Part shown: positions 59,249 to 64,000 of the stretch, piece after piece | Layout: every line of letters starts with the position of its first letter | Numbering within the stretch: position 1 is the stretch's first letter | DNA from: Bimuria novae-zelandiae CBS 107.79 | Taxonomy: Eukaryota > Ascomycota > Dothideomycetes > Pleosporales > Didymosphaeriaceae | Assembly: GCA_010015655.1 (NCBI GenBank) | Contig: ML976666.1 | Span: 563,239 to 627,238, forward strand | DNA: 64,000 nt | Direction of reading: 5' to 3' | The notes under the pieces: generated by a model | Told to the model about the DNA's origin: nothing | Database searches by the model: none | Seen by the model: only the letters and a program-made list of their open reading frames with translations | Made by a program: the position numbers and the translations under genes

Positions 59249-60326
59249 GCGTTAGGTCTTTACTTTATCCCTCTTAGTGCTCCAAACGTACACTTTAATA
59301 TAGAGCCCGTCGACTAGGAGCAGTAGGCTTATTAGATCTTCTTTACCGCAAATAGCGTATCCTTAAATTTACCACTACTAGGTATTATTAATAATTAGCA
59401 GCGTATTGGCAGCAAGCTCTTCCGTAACCTAAATAACTAGAAGAAATTACGGCGAGGATCGTCGTTAGATAACTCTATTAAGAGGGCGGAGCGTGAGGCT
59501 AAGCGTCTCTAGGCGGAGGACCAAGTACGAAGAATCCAAGAGGATAGCGACGAGCGGGAGGAGAGGAGGGAGCAGATGAAGGCCCAGGATAGGTTCTTTC
59601 AAGACGCCTTTCGTCGGTAGCAGCAGCAATTGATATACCAGTAGCTACCCCAGCAACTGCCTCTATCGTCCATGCCGCTATTACCCATGCCGCTATTGCC
59701 TATGCCACTGGCTACTCTAACCCCGTCATATGGCTGGCCGCAACCTATTGCTTATCCTCCTTCTACAATAGACGCGTTGTTGTCTTTAAGTCTATTTTTT
59801 AGGAGGGGTGGCATAGATTTAAGGGCTATTATAAAGGCCTTCTTTAAGTGGTTAGTCCTCTAGTAGCTAGAGGATAAGGTAGAGGATTATATTAAGGCTA
59901 GGCGCGTAGCAATTAAATAGAGGTAGATAATTAATAACCTCCGTAAGATGTTAAAGCCTAACTTTTTATTATATACTATTGCCACTTGCTTTAGGCTAAA
60001 GGATGGAGTAGTCCGTCACTTCTAAAAGGACCTCCGTCTGTTTAAGCCAACGTACAGGGCGGCTAAGGGCATAATAGAGCTACTGCACGAGTAAAAGGAA
60101 AGGTAATCGTGTTTTTGTACTATTTAAGTAAGCATTTGTAGCGTAGCATAATACCCCAGTATTAATACCTAGCGAAAAGTCCGTCCTTTAGCAATTAAAA
60201 GTATTTAGTATAGGCAAGTCTAAAGGCCAGCATGTAAAGTCTACCCTTACGCTTAAAGTCTCCCTCACTTAAACACCTCGCTCTACGCCTGCGCCCAACG
60301 CTCGCGCGCGATACCCTCTTCCCCTC
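59249..60326 (+). pseudogene. Interrupted coiled-coil ORF of transposon-associated type
   Basis: The + strand reads as one protein broken by TAG codons: a charged coiled coil at about 59470-59620 (E-R-E-A-K-R-L, E-R-E-E-R-R-E-Q), a Gln-rich patch, then a proline-rich repeat M-P-L-L-P-M-P-L-L-P-M-P (59672-59710; the DNA has three near-identical 15-bp units), then a more compact C-terminal domain to about 60100 with F-F-K-W-L and R-L-K-D-G-V-V-R-H-F. I do not know the family; similar combinations occur in repeat-associated fungal ORFs. The hAT copy inserted just upstream, inside or next to the 5' part. Confidence 0.4.
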
Positions 60327-61745
60327 CTACCCAGCCTGCCGCGCTGTGTACTCGCTGTCGTCCTCACCACCGTCATTGTCGCTGAAATCAAAATCCAACT
60401 CCTGCCTTAATTGATCGTGGAGGCCTTCGAGGACGGCCTGCTTAACGTAGAGTCTGTGAACCTAAGATGAGGCTGAAAAGTGATGATATGCATGAACTAC
60501 GAAGGGTGAGCGCTAAGGGCGTATATACCAGCAGTCAGGGGTCACCGCTCCTCTGGGAAGCTGCATACGCCAGCAATCAGGTGTCACCGCTTCTCCGGGA
60601 AGCTGCATATGCCAATGAAACATAACCAATGAAGGAAAACGAGCCATCTGCAGGCTGGCAGTCTCACCGGAAGCTTCACCCATCACAGAGTCCACCAGCC
60701 GAGCGCCTGAAGTGCTTGCGCCCAAACCTGTCACACTTTCCACAATTGCCGCCCGCAAGAAGTCTCCAAAGCCTCCAACGCCTGGAAATCGCTGCCGCAT
60801 ATAGCAGTAGTTACGCCGGATCCAGGCCTTCATCACCGCGAAGGTGAGCTCGATTGGATTGTAGTCAGGCGAGTACGGCGACAGGTATCACACCACAAAG
60901 CTAGCGTCGCGAAGGATCTCAGGCACTTCGCCGTTTGTATGAATCGAGACGTTGTCGAGCATAACAACAACAGGACGCCCACCGTACTTGTTACGCAGCG
61001 CAGGTATAAGAGACGTCTTAATCCACTTAATAAACCCCTCCCGGTTGTAGTAGCCCTCTTTGATACTAGTACATGGTAGGTAACCATCGATAGTGTACGC
61101 CGGAAGTATCGCCTACGTCTTGCCACGCTTAACATCCTGCGTATAGTGATTCTCGTTACCTAAAGGTCCGTAGGCGTGATGCCGCCAGCCAGACTTCTGG
61201 TTAAAGATAGACTCATCTAGAAAGACCAAGTCATCTGCCGGATACTGCCTTATTGCCACCCGATAATGCTCGCGAAGCTCCTCGTTGCGATCGATTGAGT
61301 ACGGCCTCATGGTCTTGCGAGTCCACTTCTGCGCCTTCACAAGCCGACTCACTGTCGACTTATGGACAACAACGCCTCGTTCAATACACAACCAGCGTAC
61401 CATCTCGTCTAGATACATCCAGCCATGCCGCATAAGCTCGTCGAACAAAGCTTGTATATCTTCAGGCTGTACCTTAGAGGTACGACCAAGCTTGCAACAA
61501 GGTCTCCGGACGGAGCCATGCTCAAGTATATTCCTGCGTACATTTCGGACGGCATTTGGACAACAACCGACGTCGTCCGCGACCTCTCTATTGTCCCACC
61601 CAAGCATAAGATCTCCCGCTATATGCAGCCGCTTGCTTTGGGTAAGTCCGTGTTTAGCAAATCGAGTACCTGGCGGAGGATCCACTAGGCCAGGCATACG
61701 GACGTTAACGCCATGAGCACGATGGGCAGCCATCTCCGGCAACAA
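60327..61745 (-). mobile_element. IS630/Tc1-mariner-type transposase, lightly decayed
   Basis: A DDE_3-type transposase on the minus strand. The first part (61113-61745) is an open frame of 210 residues with a helix-turn-helix region (E-V-A-D-D-V-G-C-C-P-N-A-V) and the first catalytic Asp in L-V-F-L-D-E-S. The frame is interrupted by TAG at 61113-61115 and by TGA near 60890, but protein-like sequence continues in the same frame: second Asp in V-M-L-D-N-V-S-I-H (about 60950-60975) and the Glu in Y-N-P-I-E-L (about 60855). Then come a 42-bp tandem repeat and an acidic tail (about 60330-60440). All catalytic residues are present; the stops fit C-to-T changes. GC content is near the genic level, so the copy is young or escaped RIP. 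Confidence 0.82.
60528..60611 (-). repeat. 42-bp tandem duplication within the transposase region
   Basis: Two consecutive 42-bp units (60528-60569 and 60570-60611) starting CCAGCAGTCAGGGGTCACCG and CCAGCAATCAGGTGTCACCG. The period is a multiple of three and, on the minus strand, both keep the frame, giving a doubled L-P-G/R-E/G-A-V-T-P-D-C-W motif. The few differences between units are transitions. Confidence 0.8.
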
Positions 61746-62214
61746 GAGGCGCTATAACACCACAAAAAAGTCAGTGTAGACGCTCTACACATAAGTCTAT
61801 AGCCTCAACTTACATAGACGTAATAACTTTACTTAGCGGCGTGTTATTTGCTAATTCTAGCCTTGTATAAGAATTAGTGTGGTGGGGGAAAATTGACGAT
61901 GCGTGCCAAGACATCCACAGAATTTTGCAACTAAGCTAGCTGACCGGGATCCTGATCACCCCGAGGTTGCTGATCACCGATCAGATCTCAAAACCTCTCT
62001 CAAACGCTCGTGATTTCTCAACACCTAGCCACCTAAAATAGATAATCGTGAAGCAGTTATACAAGCAGCTATTTATAATTTTATTATTAGTATTTATTCT
62101 AGTTAATAGGCTACTATAAAGGCGTATAATATCTTATAATTTACACTCTTAACGCGTTTACAAGGCGTATAAAGTAGCTAAAATAGCTACGTATACTAGC
62201 AGCGATTAACTTTA
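61746..62214. other. Flank of the transposase gene, with GATC cluster
   Basis: Contains no supported gene. Five GATC occurrences lie within about 40 bp (61948-61987), three of them as TGATCA or CGATCA. AT-rich sequence resumes from about 62040. Confidence 0.35.
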
Positions 62215-62264
62215 TACCCTGCCTTGGCAGTCAGTGCGCCGCATCACTAAAACGCGCCACCCAA
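62215..62264 (+). repeat. Copy 2 of the 44-50 bp repeat shared with 41526-41575
   Basis: Same orientation as copy 1, and with C where copy 1 has T at two of the three differences. It sits in a short GC-balanced patch (about 62215-62300) in AT-rich DNA. A nearby variant (GATTGCGCCGCCAACA) follows. Confidence 0.8.
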
Positions 62265-64000
62265 TATGATTGCGCCGCCAACAATATGAGGCTGTAGAGA
62301 CGCCTACAATTAATATTATCGCGAGATTTTCTGGAGTTAAGGTCTCCAAGACCTGTAGATAACTTCTATCTAATTAGATTATAGATATCTACTTAGTGTT
62401 CTAATTGTACAGCTACTACGTAATAATAGCGTAGATAGCGTAGATACTACTACATAAACGCGTACAGGTTCTGGCGTAGATTTCTTCCTCTTTATAACTT
62501 TATAAATTACTTTTAAGGCTCTCTAAATTTCCTTTTTAGCAAGTTTTAGACGTTTTTTAAAGTTATTATTAAGTCTTACAAGCCTATTAATAAAGGCGTT
62601 ACTTAGTAGCCTTATTAGCTTTTTTTTAGCGCGTGTATCTTTAGCTACCTCTTGCATAATACGCTTTTTTTAATCAAAGTTTTACTTTTTATTTAGTACT
62701 ATTTTTTATTTTTAAGGGACTTTTAGAGATCCCTATTCTTGTATTTTAAGAGTTACTTTTATATTATAATAAAGTATATTATCTAGCTAAACTTACGCGA
62801 CTTATTAGTTATAATATCTTTAATAGTAGAATATAAAAGTTGCTTTACCTTACGCTAATCTAATATACTAAGTATTAATATAAGGCTCTCTTATAATCCC
62901 TACTCTAGCAAAGTCTCTTAGTAAAATCTCTTAAAGATAAGTATTAGATCTAGTAGCAAGATACTTATATACTTAAAAGCTCTAGTAATTAATCGCGACG
63001 TAACTAAGATAGTCTAGACTTTTTAGAAAAAACTAAAAAAGTCTCTTTTAGTAATTATTAATAGTCTTTAGCTTTTATAGAGATATGCGGAGAGCTCGTT
63101 AAAGTAAGTAATAAAAAGAGACTTAAATATATAAACGTTAAGAGGCTATAGCGTATAAGTTATATAAAAAGGAAATATTATAAAGGGGATCTTATTCTAG
63201 TAATAGTAGTTAATAAAATTTATAGTAAGGTAAAAACTATACCTATTAAAGATAAGGAGTTATTATACTTATTATAACTATTTAGCTTTTTTTCTTATAT
63301 AGCAATTAAGCACCTATTAAAGCTATTAAAGGCCTAACTTATTATTTAACTAACTAGAGGGAGATAATATAATAAAGACTATATAGTATTAAGAATTAAT
63401 TTCTTTTACCTAGCTTAAATATAAGCTCTTAGCGGTAGATTAATAGATTAATAATAAATTAATAGTAGATCCGTCGGCGCATATATATACGAGAAGTAAG
63501 ATCTACTTATAATTACTATTTAATATAGATTATTATACTTAGCGAGTCTTATATAGAGGTCTATTAAAGATCCTTTTTAAGTAGTCTATAATTTCAAGAA
63601 GGAAGCCTTTCTTATTTATATTATAGTAGTAATACAGCTTTATACTATACTTTACTATCTTCTTATATAGAAGCTTAAAGTAGAGCTTATATTTTGCCTC
63701 TAAATTAGCGTTATAGTAGTTGCTATTAAGACTAGTTATCTATTAAGATATTAAGGAGTCGTTGTTACGCTTAATAAAGTAATTAACCTAAAATATACTA
63801 ACGTCCTTTTAGGCTATCTAGGACGCGAAGGTCTATATTATATAATATATTAAAGGTAGGCCACGCTTAGTAAGCTATTTAATATACTATAAAAGCTCCT
63901 TTTTTTATTATTAGTTAAGGATTTAGCTTTTCCTAATAGTAACTTGCGACGCGTAGATGACGTGTTTATACTAGCGCGTTAACGTAGATTATATAATACT
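62265..64000. mobile_element. AT-rich RIP-degraded transposon relic, family uncertain
   Basis: TA-dominated sequence with stops in all frames up to the window end. On the minus strand at about 62400-62620 there is a Lys/Arg-rich segment (V-I-K-R-K-K-S-T-P-E-P-V) reminiscent of the C-terminal tails of Pogo/Fot1-type transposases, but the catalytic region could not be confirmed by eye. It continues past the window. Confidence 0.5.

Overview
The window is a piece of a filamentous ascomycete nuclear genome. The evidence is short introns of 40-110 bp with GT..AG borders, a Zn2Cys6 transcription factor, a HET-domain relic, and blocks of very AT-rich, stop-riddled transposon sequence typical of repeat-induced point mutation (RIP). 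The gene set and the two-compartment layout suggest Dothideomycetes, probably Pleosporales; that placement is inference, not proof.

Layout. 1-2.3 kb: a RIP-degraded hAT relic abuts two small minus-strand hypothetical genes, one broken by a 10-bp duplication. 3.1-16.7 kb: a compact housekeeping block holding palmitoyl-protein thioesterase, a UTP30/CIC1-like ribosome-biogenesis factor, a TOS4-like FHA protein, ubiquitin-L40, RRN7, eIF5A and VPS52. 17.5-18.5 kb: a HET-domain pseudogene. 19.2-21.3 kb: acetyl-CoA hydrolase ACH1. 22.3-30.3 kb: a full-size ABC multidrug transporter, divergent from a Zn2Cys6 regulator with an unresolved middle. 30.75-31.7 kb: a RING finger joined to a YEATS-like domain. 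32.1-36.9 kb: an island of three broken orphan coiled-coil or charged genes, strongly enriched in GGCC on both strands. 37.6-40.3 kb: an MFS transporter and a single-pass surface protein. 41.5-64 kb: a transposon nest containing a minus-strand Ty1/copia relic, a 905-base assembly gap, a Pogo/Fot1-type relic, a complete hAT copy with inverted repeats and an 8-bp target duplication, an IS630/Tc1-mariner-type transposase with light decay, and a 44-bp repeat at both ends. A small GC-balanced pocket (about 52.9-56.2 kb) inside the nest carries two orphan ORFs.

Functionally, the left half is growth machinery (rRNA transcription and processing, translation, ubiquitin, Golgi retrograde transport, S-phase regulation, acetate/CoA metabolism). 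The right half is accessory: transport, regulation, self-recognition relics and mobile DNA. Splice junctions were set by hand from GT/AG borders, frame continuity and family sequence; for the housekeeping genes all joined exons keep an open frame. No classical gene cluster for a secondary metabolite, no CRISPR and no convincing tRNA or rRNA gene was seen.
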